Part shown: positions 1-10,790 of the stretch, piece after piece
Numbering within the stretch: position 1 is the stretch's first letter
Layout: every line of letters begins with the position of its first letter
Assembly: GCA_024138025.1 (NCBI GenBank)
Contig: JAMXBD010001453.1
Location: forward strand, 186,001 to 250,000
DNA: 64,000 nt
Direction: 5' to 3'
Source: Combretum micranthum
Taxonomy: Eukaryota; Streptophyta; Magnoliopsida; Myrtales; Combretaceae
The notes under the pieces: generated by a model
The model's input: the letters and a program-made list of their open reading frames with translations, nothing else
Told to the model about the DNA's origin: nothing
The model's database searches: none
Translations under genes and position numbers: made by a program

Positions 1-660
1 GTGAGGGAACAAATGATTTCAGATTGGTTGAATTTGAGACAAGGAAGTAAATCAATTGATGAGTATCATGTAGAATGTTGCATATTGCTAAGGTTTGCTG
101 GTGAAGGATAAAGAGGTGAAAGAATGAAATTATAAAAGTTTCAAAATGGATAAAATGATGAGATAAAAGGAGAAGTCAAGATGTTTCAACTCCATACCTT
201 GGCAGCTACTATTACTAAAGCTAAATTAATAGAACAAATTCAGAATGACAATAAAGTGAAGAAGGCTAGAAGGGCTGCCTATCGAGGGAAAAGACCTATA
301 CCCTCTGCTTCTTTTAGGAGTTATCAAGGTGTTGGTAGAAGTACAAATTATCAAGGGAAAGATAAAAAAACTGTCTTGAGAAAGAAAGTTGATCAAAAGA
401 GAGTGACTAAGGCTCCTACCTTTATTTTTAAGAAGAAATGTATCAAGTGTTATGGGCCATATTAGTTATGTGATTGTAAGTGGAACCCAAAGGCGTGTTT
501 TGCTTATGGTCAGGAAGGACTTCAAGCTATAGAGTGTAAAAATCTAATGCTACAACCCATATTTTGTGCTTACTACAAAAAGACAGGTCATCATATTTCT
601 AAATGTAAAGAGAGACCTAATAATAACAAGAGTGGACTTAATTTTGTAAAAGAAAAGTGA
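1..660 (+). pseudogene. gag remnant of Ty3/gypsy element (5' end outside window)
   Basis: Decayed nucleocapsid/capsid region of a plus-strand Ty3/gypsy retrotransposon. The first 110 bases still read as the end of a retrotransposon gag domain (a DEYHVE-like stretch and LLRFAGEG) before a stop. The frame at 181-465 continues as a Lys/Arg-rich linker. Two CCHC zinc knuckles follow at about 496-537 and 583-627. Both have lost the second cysteine to tyrosine (C-x2-Y instead of C-x2-C), while the His and last Cys remain. Stops and frameshifts break the reading frame. Gag normally coats and packages the element RNA; this copy cannot. It is directly followed by protease and reverse transcriptase remnants in the same orientation. 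Family assignment comes from the downstream pol motifs. Confidence 0.85.
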
Positions 661-1180
661 CAGCAAGAGTGTTTACCTTGTTGTAAGTAGAGGAAGCTTC
701 TTCAGTGGATACATTGGCAAGTACTTTGCTTCTTTCCAAGCAAGATGCATATGTTTTGATTGATATGGGAGCTACACATGCTTGTATATCTCTAAAAATT
801 TATGAATGAGTGTAAGCTTGTTTCTACAATTCTTACTAATTGTGTGATGTGTATTAATACTCCATTTGATGTTAAGACTAGATAGCCATGTGTATGTAGG
901 AGTGTTAGTGTGTTGGTTTCTAGTGTAAACATGCCAATTGATATTATGGTTTTGTTAATGTTTGATTTTGATGTGATTTTGGGTACGAATTGGCTAAATT
1001 TATATAAAGTTACAATAGATTGCAATAAAGAAGAGTTAAGTTTTGAATTGGAAGGTGGAAAATTTACATATGCTCTTGAGAGACAAAGACTAAGAAGTAT
1101 GAATTCAATGGAATTATGGGAAAAATTTGTTGTAGCAACGGTTAGTGTAGAGGAAATGAATATCAAAGTAGTATAAGTAG
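661..1180 (+). pseudogene. aspartic protease remnant of Ty3/gypsy element
   Basis: Retroelement protease, which would cleave the Gag-Pol polyprotein. The active-site region at about 760-790 reads LIDMGATHAC, where the catalytic signature should be Asp-Thr-Gly. Threonine has become methionine, explained by one C-to-T change. The frame at 910-1176 carries the C-terminal half, including the hydrophobic ILGTNWL segment (about 975-1000) typical of plant Ty3/gypsy proteases. Stops separate the two halves. The gene is dead, but its position between gag and reverse transcriptase is the normal gag-PR-RT order. Confidence 0.85.
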
Positions 1181-2055
1181 TGAAAGATTTTACGGATGTA
1201 TTTCTTGAAGAGCTGCCTAGTTTACCTCCTAATCGTGAGATTGAGTTTAGAATTAAGGTGGTTCTAGGGACAATACCAATATCAAAAGTGCCTTATAGAA
1301 TGGCTCCATTTGAGTTGAAAGATTTGAAACAACAATTACAAGATTTACAAGAGCTTGGTTTTATCGGACCTAATATTTCTCCTTAGGGTGCACCAGTTTT
1401 GTTTGTAAAGAAGAAAGATGGAAGTTTGAAAAGGTGTACTCACTATAGGGAATTGAATCAAGTTAGAATAAAAATTAAGTATCATTTGCCAAGAATTGAT
1501 CATTTGTTTGACTAATTAAAAGTAAAAAAAGTGTTTTCGAAGATTGATTTGGGATCGAGATATTATCAGCTTCGAATAAAACCTCGAGACATTCTAAAGA
1601 CAGCTTTTCGTACCCGATATGGACACTTGGAGCTCCTAGTTGTGCCGTTTGGGTTGAAGAATGCTCGAGCAGCTTTTATAGATCTTATGAATAGAGTGTT
1701 TTAAGGATTATTTGGATATGTTTATGATTGTATTCATTGATGATATCTTGGTTTATTCAAGAGATAAAAAGAACATGAGGAACATCTAAAGTTAGTATTG
1801 CAAAGGCTTAAAGAAAAGCAATTATATGCAAAATTCAGTAAGTGCAAGTTTTGGCTTGAAGAGATAGCTTTCTTGGGGCATGTGATATCAAATGATGGTA
1901 TGTAAATTGATTCAAAAAAAAAAAAAAATTAAAGCTATGGTAGAGTGGCAAAGACCTACAAATGTTATAGAAGTAAGAAGTTTCTTAGGGTTGGCTGGCT
2001 ATTATAGAATATTTGTTGAAGGATTCTTAAAGATAGACTTCATGCTTGCTAATTT
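1180..2055 (+). pseudogene. reverse transcriptase remnant of Ty3/gypsy element
   Basis: RNA-directed DNA polymerase domain in fragments. At 1180-1386 there is the N-terminal region (FTDVFLEELPSLPP, then PYRMAP). An in-frame TAG at about 1384 replaces the Trp of the usual SPWGAP motif. The palm region follows with the catalytic FIDDILVYS at about 1731-1760. The frame at 1892-2125 holds the thumb/connection segment with [11 protein letters not shown] run of 13 A at about 1915-1928 lies inside the gene. Several stops (W to stop, Q to stop) make it non-functional. Similarity to the intact copy further along on the minus strand is obvious at the protein level, so both belong to the same broad clade. 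Confidence 0.92.
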
Positions 2056-2121
2056 GACTTTGCAACCCACAATTCTAGATCAAATCAAACAAGTAAAAAA
2101 GAAGATGCTGAAAGTGAAAAG
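2055..2121 (+). other. deletion junction: RNase H domain missing
   Basis: The protein-level sequence passes from the reverse-transcriptase connection ([13 protein letters not shown], ending about 2055) almost directly to the region before integrase ([10 protein letters not shown]). The RNase H motifs clearly present in the minus-strand element (DAS..GLG, TDHKSL, DALSRK) are absent here. An internal deletion of several hundred bases is inferred. The exact ends cannot be fixed by eye. Confidence 0.75.
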
Positions 2122-3330
2122 TTGATTTCTTTCATAAGAAATGGGAAAAGAAAGGAATTGAAAATCAGTGATGATGGTGTCATTAAACATGGAAATAGAA
2201 TTTTTATGCCAAGAATTCATGATTTGAGAAAAGAAGTAAGGAAGGAAGCTCATGCTTCAGCTTATTCTAGTCATCTAGGAAGTACAAAGATGTATAAAGA
2301 CTTGAAGAAAATATATTGGTGGGAGAATATGAAGCGTGATGTAGCAGATCATGTGTCAAAGTGCCTAACATGTCAACAAATCAGAGTTAAATATCAAAGA
2401 CCTGGAGGGGAGCTACAACCATTATCTATACCAGTATGGAAATAGGAAAACATAATTTTGGACTTTGTATCTGCTTTGCCAAGAACATTGGTAGGACATG
2501 AAGTGGTATGGGTAATAGTTGATAGATTGACAAAATCTGCACATTTTATTCCCTTGAGAGTTGGATGTTCATTGGAGAAAATGGCACAGATTTATATTAA
2601 AGAAATAGTGAGATTACATGGTGTACCAATATCTATCGTATCAGATAGAAATTCATGGTTTATGAGTCAATTTTGATAAAACTTGCGTGAATCCTTGGGT
2701 ACTTGTCTACAATTCAACATTGTTTTCCATCCACAAACGGATGGATAGTCAAAGAGAACTATTCAAATTCTAGAAGATTTGTTGAAAGCTTACGCAATAT
2801 ATTTTGATGAACGATGGGATGACCATCTACCTTTAGTAGAGTTTGCATATATTAACAGTTATCAAGTAACTATTCAGATGGCCCCATATGAAGCTTTATA
2901 TGGAAGAAAGTGTAGATCTCCCTTAAACTGAGACTAAGTGGGCAAACGTGCCTTAATTGGTCCAAAATTAGTGCAATAGGCTATAAATAAAATTCAAACT
3001 ATTAAACAGAGAATGAAAGTGGCTCAAGATAGGTATAAAAGTTATGCATATTCTTGATGAAGACCTCTTGAGTTTGAAATTGGTGATCATGCATTTCTCA
3101 GGGTATCTCCTACTAAAGGAGCCTTTAGATTTGGTGTGAAAGAGAAGTTGAATTCAAGATACATAGGTCCATTCGAAGTGCTGGAAAGGATTAGACCATT
3201 AGCTTATCGATTGGCATTGCCATCGAATTTATTAGATGCACAAAATATTTTTCACTTATCACAATTAAGAAAATGTATATCTAATCCAGAGGTTATTATA
3301 AGTACAAATCAGCTAGAGATTTAACCTAAC
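2122..3330 (+). pseudogene. integrase remnant of Ty3/gypsy element
   Basis: Integrase would join the cDNA to host DNA. The frame at 2122-2445 has the HHCC zinc-binding domain (EAHASAYSSHLG, then CLTCQQ). A TAG then interrupts, and the core restarts at about 2458 with the first catalytic Asp (DFVSALP) and [12 protein letters not shown]. The second catalytic Asp is in VSDR at about 2637-2648. The third residue is lost: at about 2740-2765 the usual DGQSER context reads DG, stop, SKR, so Glu has become Lys. The C-terminal GPY-type module is at 3136-3324 (RYIGPFEVLERI). Stops and two changed key residues make it inactive. Confidence 0.9.
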
Positions 3331-3334
3331 TTGA

Positions 3335-3500
3335 CAAATATTGAGAAGCCTGTCAAGATTTGGATAGAATAGATAAAGTTTTGAAGAGGAAAACCATTAT
3401 AAAGGTTCAGTGGAGTGGTCAATTAGAAAGAGAAGCCACATAGGAAACTGAGAGTTTTAAAAGACAAAAGAATCCAGGGTTGTTGAGCAATGAATAAGGC
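3335..3500 (+). pseudogene. chromodomain remnant at integrase C-terminus
   Basis: Short region after the GPY module that reads, across one stop, as DRIDKVLKRK..IKVQWSGQLEREAT followed by ETESF. This matches the plant chromovirus chromodomain pattern (VQW...EATWE) and aligns with the same segment of the intact element at about 24940-25172. The conserved Trp in the ATWE position is now a stop. Its presence places the element among chromodomain-bearing Ty3/gypsy elements. Long LTRs make the Tekay/Del clade the best guess, which is inference. Confidence 0.75.
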
Positions 3501-3518
3501 AAGTTTTGAGGACAAAAC

Positions 3519-3536
3519 TTTTTGAAGGAGGGAAGA
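3519..3536 (+). other. polypurine tract before 3' LTR
   Basis: GAAGGAGGGAAGAG follows the GAGGACAAAACTTTTTG motif, just as the purine tract of the intact element follows GAGGACAAAACTTTC. This is where plus-strand cDNA synthesis would start, and it fixes the start of the 3' LTR at about 3537. Confidence 0.7.
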
Positions 3537-4519
3537 GTAAAATACCTTAAACATTATGCTTAATTTATTTTATATGTGCATGCTTTGTTTGCTAGAAATA
3601 CGAGTTTAATATTAAATAATTAAATTAATAGAACATGAATAGTCAACATGAATTATTAATTATATTGAATTTCATATAGAATGTGAATTTTTGTCAATAT
3701 GTAGTATGTGAATTTAAAACTTATGCTTTATAACATAGATTAGACTTAGAACATATTTTATTAAAAATTAAGCCTAAGTACAAGATAAAAACAAATATTT
3801 TTAGTAGCCTCAAAAGTCAATAAAGTAGATAGTAGATAGTTACAAAGTTTATCTTATAAAGAAAATATTGAATAAGTATTAAGATTATTATTTAAAAGTG
3901 TCATTTCAAAACAGACCCTAAAAGAAAAATTGTTTTCTAAAGAAGAAGAAGAAAGCAACTTTACCATTAATTTGACCAGATTTTTCTTTATATTTTCCCA
4001 TCAAAATTTCCAATCAGTTTCCATTTCCAAGTTCAGCTCGTTTGAGGTAAGTTTTACATGTCAATGTGATTGTTTTTCGCTTGTTATCTTTATATTTCTG
4101 AAAACCCTATTTTAATGTCATTATAACAAGATGAAGTGATACATTAATGATTTAAGTAGATTTATAAGGTTAAATAGATTCTTAAAGCATATAAGCAAAG
4201 ATTATCTGGCCAATAGAGTATAATGTTATGAGTTTAATATTGTGAGTGTATATGTATATATATAAGTATGTGTATGTGTTCTGTTTTAAAAAGGAGAAAA
4301 ACAAGAGAAACGTAGGTGATGTTTTGGTTGTGTTTTTCACCAAGTCTTCAAATATACACTACCTGAAGAGAAATATAAGAAAAACAAGACCATTTGTATT
4401 TACTATGCTTCTCGTTATGTTTTGCTATGAGTTTCATTATGAACTAGAGATAGGTTATAAATGATAAGTTTCATGTTGAAGATAAAAAAATGTTAGAAGT
4501 TATTATGACAGGTAGTTTC
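3537..4519 (+). repeat. 3' LTR of the first element, segment 1 (5' part)
   Basis: Starts after the polypurine tract with a decayed TAAAATACC (TGTAAA..CC in relatives). Contains a CT/AG-rich leader and an excellent splice-donor-like site, TTTGAG/GTAAGT, with the exon-side end at about 4047. The segment stops where an old minus-strand LTR begins at 4520. Segments 2 and 3 (about 8905-9442 and 12994-14770) complete it to about 3.36 kb, close to the length of the other LTRs. Confidence 0.6.
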
Positions 4520-6930
4520 CGTCATGCCTCAAAAGGGAGCCTAATAGGATTAATCTAAAGTTATCATACCACATATACACCCGTAATATGAGAACCATCT
4601 TACAAGTCAGGATAACAAGAATCTATTTATTCATTATTATCTCCTACTTAGATGATACATATACATAATGGTATTATTGAAATTCAATTATGAAATCCGA
4701 TTTTCCACATTCCACCAAGATTGCAGAGAATCGGTATCCCCTATCAAATAGTAAAAAATGGGGTTTCAATCTCACAAAATATAAAGTTTTAACTATTTGT
4801 ACAATTTGTTCAAAATTATACTCTAAATTTATAACAATCTAGCTTTCTAGCTTCGAGTAGGTTTAATAGAGAAGCACTCTCCACACATTATGAGCACATT
4901 CCCAGCTAGAGTTATTCCTACACAAAAACTATTGGGGTGTGAGCGAAACCACAAGCTTAGTGAGATAACTAGATCATGCATTAAACAATAACAAATAAGT
5001 TTAATTAGCAAGCGTATGCAATGCAACAATCAACCATCTATACAAGTATAAACTTGGATAATCCAGACTCCAAGTAGGATGTAGATTTACATCCTCTCAT
5101 CGGTGTTGGAAGGAAGCTATTATGAGTGATATACTATGCCTAGGAGAATTAGAGAACCAAGGAAGAATGTGTATCATAAACTCTCACAAATTATTTTTTA
5201 AATATTTCACTCTTATCCTTGGAACAAAGAAACTCCATTAAGTATAAGCCTTTTTATGTCGATACCACAAGTGACGCTCCTTCGATGCTAGTTACTTCCC
5301 ATGGAACCGAACAAAACAAAGGTGCTCTTGTGTAGAACTAGGAACATGTCATCTAGAAAAACCAAGTGTATCACCGGAAAACCGAAATGTTAATACATAG
5401 CGAGGTCACCACTCCTTTAAAATGCAGTATATGTGTATGATGCAATGCATGTCCATTTTCATTTATAGTACCAATAGTTTTTAGTCAAATTTAAGGTGAT
5501 CATACAATTTACAGAAAAATATCAACATGCTTCATACAATAATTATCATACAATAAAATTATTGCTTATACTATGATAATTTGGCATTCAAGTATACACC
5601 AATCATTATGCAATATGTCCAATCTTGCATGCAGCTATACTATAAGCTCAAATAATGTGATAAAGTCAAAGTTACTCACATATCATCCTCGCTAAATTAT
5701 CGTAATATGCTACTAGAAATCCAAGAATTAATCTATTTTTCCTATGAAATGAGATAACGGATATTTATTATTACACTATTATTCATACTGCTTTCGCTTA
5801 TACTTTTTATGACTTAAATTTAAGTTTCATTCTTTTTAATTCACTATTCTTCCCTAGGTAGGAGTTTCAAATTTTACAAGGATTAGTCTTCCTTTTTAAG
5901 GTTATAAAATTCGTGTAAACACATTTTATGTAAGAAGAATCTTCCTAAAATTGTATGTACTGATTTTAATTGCATAGCCTTAGACTAGATCTGTTAAATT
6001 CACTTTAATTTTGATTTAGCGTATGAATAGTTGTTTGAAAAGCTTATTTTTAGTGTTATATGATAGTTGACTTAATTTTATTAATCTATAAATTTTATTT
6101 ATTCTATGAATACCAATAATTTTCATAGAATATTTTAAGTCTTATTTTGTTTAATAATTTTATTATTAAACTTTTATTAGTTAAGCAGTCCTTTTAGTAT
6201 GTCTATCTTAAGATAGTTTGTATTTAGTATTTATTATTTATTTTCATTTTGCTTGTCTTGGTCTTAATTAACAACTATATTTTATTTAGTGTTTTCTTTA
6301 TTCTACCTATACTTAAGTTTCTCTTTCATTTGTGTCTGTATTAATAGTGAATTTTTATTATTTCTTTATTTGTTAACCTTATTTATCGTGAGATTTCTAT
6401 TATTTATATAGTTACTTTTAGTATTTAGCTTATTAATTAATTTTTTAACATATTCATAGCTTTCCTAGGGCTTAAATATATATCAAATATCTAATAAACT
6501 TAAATTTTATTTTTATCAAGTAATTATATAGTTTGTATTTAATAAATTATTATTATCATCATTTATTGTTTTTTATATCGTTCTTTAGTTTGACTATCTT
6601 ATGGTAACGATTATTTATTTTCTATTGTTCATTTTCATCATATTTCTTTTGATCTTATTTCATGTTGTCATCTTGCTATTTTTATGAATAACATTATTCA
6701 TAATTTTAACTTATTCTAATCTTCCATTTTATATACTTATCTATATAAAATAATTATCGAACAATTATCATATTCTAATCTATTTGTTTTAGTATAATAA
6801 AAGTGTTTTCTATTTGTAACAGTTTTTAAAGTCTAACACTTAACAAATATTTAAACATAATAATCTTAAAATATTTATATTTATTATTAAATTTTACTCT
6901 TCTTCTGTTCTATTCTTCTTCTTTTTCTCT

Positions 6931-6964
6931 TTATATATATATATATATGTATGTATGTATGTAT
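6931..6964. repeat. microsatellite (TA)n(TATG)n
   Basis: About 34 bases of TA repeats passing into TATG units, inside the old minus-strand LTR. Confidence 0.9.
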
Positions 6965-6989
6965 AACTTGTTATGGATGAAACAGGTTG

Positions 6990-7290
6990 TGTCCAAGGAG
7001 AAATTTGTACATACACCAGCAAGCAACGCCGTCGATATTGAATCTTAGGATGTCGGCGTTCGCTTGTAACAAATTTTTTTACAAAGCTTCACTCCATAGT
7101 ACAATGGCACGAAGGCCACCAATATATCTAATGTACCCCACTGGTGTAGGCTATGTACACTGCTGGCGTTCAGGTATTTTTTACAATTACGTAGCAATGC
7201 TCTAATGAACGCTGGCTCAAGGCCATCAGTGTATCTTCATATGCCATCGGCCTTAGTAATTTATGCTACTAGCGTAGTGTCGATATAGGC
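6990..7290 (-). repeat. GC-rich inverted-repeat cluster in LTR
   Basis: A locally GC-rich patch in very AT-rich LTR DNA, with repeated GCCGG/CCGGC-type cores. One example is ACGCCG at about 7027 facing CGGCGT at about 7053. On the minus strand it occupies the same place, after the splice-donor-like site, as the cluster at 61560-61860 in a related plus-strand LTR. It is an array of short imperfect palindromes, probably able to fold as RNA. The short reading frame across it is not convincing. Confidence 0.65.
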
Positions 7291-8904
7291 ACTATTCATC
7301 ATCTTCATCGTTTTTCTTCAATTCATATTTTAAATTTTTTTGTATCATACATGTATTATATTTGTATTTAAGCTACTTCTAAGTGTCTTTTCATACTTTT
7401 CAAGTAATTTTCGTGATATATCATCTCATATAACATCTTATAATCATCATACTATATGATTTCCTAGCTCTTATATATTTATATATATATATATTATACT
7501 ACATAAATGGAGCTTTAATGTTAGAGATTATCTTGTATGGCTAATATTGAGATGTTAAACTCTCCCTTAAAGCTTGATACAAACCTAAGTTAATAGAAAC
7601 ATTGTTCATGCTATTATTTATTACATATACTAACTTAAAACGAATTTACTTACCTTATTTGATCCCTTCCAAGCTTGTTCTATGGAGTTGTTTGAAGCTT
7701 GTTAATGGAGCTAAGTTTATGTGTGTTTTATGTGGTTGTTTCGTTATATTTTGGTTGTTTTATGTTGTGGTTTTGGGTTTGTTTTGTGTATTATAAATGT
7801 TTTGTTTATACCTTAATTAGTATTTATATTTATAAGCCAAAAAGATAGTAGCCTCCAAGAGAGTTTTCGGCCAATAGGAGTGAATTTTCTCCATCGAATA
7901 TCCAATTTGCATGCATGAGTTTGGCTGCATTTAATGAGAGGCTTAATTGGGAAAATGCAATTGGTTTATCAACTTATTGGCTTGACTTTCATTGATCCAT
8001 CTTGACTCTTTGTTTTGAAAAATTTGGCTGAAGGATTTGGATAAATTCCATCCGTATGATACATCCCATTTCTACCAAACATGAACAACTAAAATTATAA
8101 TTTCATTTAATAAATAAATTATTTTAGTTTCAGGATAGTTTATCAAGCTAATTGGTTATAAACATGTCAATTATATAAGAGTTCTATCTCTAAAAGTTTA
8201 TTTAAAGTTTCTACAAATTTCCTAGATTATCATTAAGTTCAATTTTGAGTTTAAAGCTTACACAATTAAGATTTTATGGGCCTGATATGCTATGTTGGGG
8301 TTTTAGTTCCTATAGGCTCATAATTTCCTAACTAGAACAATGGTGCAATCTAAATATTTTTTCCAAAGTTTAGATTATTAGTTACGGATCTTTTTTCATT
8401 CTAATCGCGTATTTATAACACTAGCAGTTGATATTTTAGTTATCATTATATAGCCAATACATTCTATAAAGGGGTTATCTTTTATTGTTTTTGAAATATA
8501 GAGCTACTTTTAATTATATCTTGAGTTATTTACTCAAGATATAAAGTTTTGTCTTTGGTATCTATTAGGGTTAAAGAATTTTATTATTTGGGTTTTAAAT
8601 TACAAATAAGTTTATTACTACTCATAGGTTTATTCTAGAGTTTTTATTTGGTCTTATGTTTAATATATGTTTTACTTTTGTTACTCTATTTATTTTACTA
8701 GTTATAAAGATTCTCAGGTTATAATGATTAAATTAGGATTTTTCTCAAAATCCTTTAACTAAAATATTGATATAGCTCAAATATTTAATTAAGGTTTAGA
8801 TTCTTGAGTATTAATCACTTTTTTTTTTTTTATCTTTTTGCAGATTGTATAATTCTATTGATTTATCTTTGTACTATCTTTTTATAACCATTGGGTTCTA
8901 AAAA

Positions 8905-9442
8905 TTAATCATCTTTGTAATTACAATTTAAGGTTAACTATATTTCTTTGTAGAATTATTGATTCTTGTCATAAGATATTGTCTTTTACTGTATAGGAAT
9001 TATTTATCATAATTATTAATAATAGTAAATTTTCTAATACTATTTTATAGTTTTAAAATATTAAAGATAATATTATTAAAATATTTTTCTCTAAGTATTG
9101 AACTTAAGGAAATTGATTTTGAAATTTACAGTAACAATTAGTTAATCGTTGATCGTTATTTATTTATAGTTATGGAAGTCATACTTTGCATTTTTAAATT
9201 TCATTGGTAAGGATTCTAATTTTTCTAACTATAATTGAATTTTTTTTATACTTTATAATTTTAATAATTTTAAATCGCAAAAAATTAGGAGTGATTTTTG
9301 CTACTTTATATTATAGTTCTTTGCGATCTTATATTATATTTTTAGTAATTGTTATGATCAAGTTATGTAAAATTAGGGTAATTACAATTTTTGTGTATGT
9401 TTTGACGTTAACTATCATTATTGAAGTTTGTAATTGTATAAG
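8905..9442 (+). repeat. 3' LTR of the first element, segment 2
   Basis: AT-rich DNA between the old minus-strand LTR and the solo LTR at 9443. It is assigned to the first element's 3' LTR only by the nesting logic and the resulting length. It ends with ATAAG, the left copy of the target duplication of the next insertion. No gene is visible in it. Confidence 0.4.
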
Positions 9443-10142
9443 TGTAAACCCCCAAAGTTTTGTGATCGGTTTAACTTAAACCTTATTTGGAAGGTCAATC
9501 GAAAACCTAAAGTCAACAAAACCATAGCTAGACGTAATAGTTTAAGTCCGCAATCCCGTGTTCGCAACTCTAAGTAAGTAAGTAAGAGATTAGTATGTGG
9601 GATAGTTCGTAATATCATAAAGAAGCTTAAAAAGATCAGATTAGTAAAACCGCAAATCGTTTTGAACTCGAACATATACAATTCTTGAAAAACGTGTCCC
9701 GAGGCTCGAAATAGTAAAAATATTCGGGATATGCTATTAAACTCGTAAAAATATATGGTTTTCAAAAATATCAGTTTTATAATTTTTCGGAAAGTAAAAA
9801 TAATAGATATCGCATTTATACGTGTATTTTCTTACTATCGATACTTTATTAGTCATATCTACTTTACATTACACTATTCATTATTGTTTGCCCTATTCAT
9901 TTATCTCTACTTTTTCTAATACATATTCTTACACTCTATACACCTATTATGTTTACTTTTTATCTTTTTCATAACTTTATGTCAGATCTACTTTACTTAT
10001 TATTACATTTAATCAACAAAAATACAAAAATAAAACTCTCTCTCCTCTCTCTTCTTCAATGGCCGATGCCCCCCCTTCTCTCTCCACTTAATTTTTTTTA
10101 ATTTTCTTTATTTAAATCGCACAAAATTCACTCCTCATTTTC

Positions 10143-10333
10143 CTATAATTATCCCTCTCCTCTTTCATTTCTTTTACACTTCATCTACCCACAAATTCTC
10201 TGCCAAATCTCTCCAAATTTTTTCTCTCAAAACTCTCTTCACATACACTCTCAAAACTCTCTCAAAATACTCTCAAACCCTCTTCTACATACACAAAGCC
10301 CATTCACACATAATATTCCAAAACCCTCTTTAG
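10143..10333 (+). promoter_or_regulatory. LTR promoter and leader exon (s1)
   Basis: TATA-like CTATAATTATCC followed by about 170 bases of C/T-rich leader and a splice-donor-like AG/GTAAAA. The same order occurs in all well-preserved LTRs in the window. Transcription start is inferred about 30 bases after the TATA box. Confidence 0.55.
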
Positions 10334-10666
10334 GTAAAATTTTCTTTATAAATTTCTTCTTACCATGTCATGTAACTTTACATGACTATGGTGTGAGTTT
10401 TCAAAACTTAAATGTTATGAAAGCTACACTATGTTCATGTAATGTTCTTGTTCATGAATATCTATTTATATATTTATGTTGTTACTTTACCTTGCTCTTG
10501 TTATTATTATTATTATATCTAACTAAGTATAATTATGTATCTACATATATAATATATATATATATATATTCTTTAGAGCATATAAGCTCACTTGCAATTT
10601 ATTTACCTTCATGCAAAGCAATTTATTTAATTCTTTCTTTGTAATTTATTTATTTCATGTTGTTTT

Positions 10667-10790
10667 AAGACTAGTTTCTAGTCTTAGACTTGTCCTCATC
10701 AAGTCAAAAAAATTATCTCTCTTTTATTTTTCTTTCTTTTTGAGACTAGTCTACTTCTTAGTCCCGAGAGCCTTGAAGAAGCTAAGACTC
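10667..10790 (+). ncRNA. candidate stem-loop array in LTR (s1 copy)
   Basis: Three consecutive inverted repeats. AAGACTAG/CTAGTCTT is a perfect 8-bp stem with a 3-base loop (10667-10685). GACTTG/CAAGTC is a 6-bp stem with a 7-base loop (10687-10705). GACTA/TAGTC spans 10744-10763. A CCTTGA..AAGCTAAG segment follows. The block recurs at the same place in seven other LTR copies here. It would lie in the RNA soon after the donor-like site. Confidence 0.5.

Larger units (their letters stand above)
4520..8905 (-). repeat. old minus-strand long LTR (group II), no internal region seen
   Basis: Begins with CGTCATGCC (TGTCATGCC with its first base changed), the reverse complement of the LTR 3' end. 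Read on the minus strand it has a splice-donor-like AAG/GTAAGT (boundary near 7650), a GCCGGC-type hairpin cluster (6990-7290), and a branch/acceptor-like stretch (CTCACTAAGC, pyrimidines, GTGTAG) near 4920-4970. It resembles the solo LTR at 60087-63550 along its length, for example around 7280 and 8615-8640. The right end is uncertain (8830-9130) and no clear target duplication was found, so the event is old. Large parts, such as 5900-6900, are nearly featureless A+T. Confidence 0.6.

Noticed and set aside
9418..9765. 115-codon minus-strand frame
   Set aside because: Antisense to the start of solo LTR s1 and crosses the insertion boundary, so it cannot be an ancestral gene.
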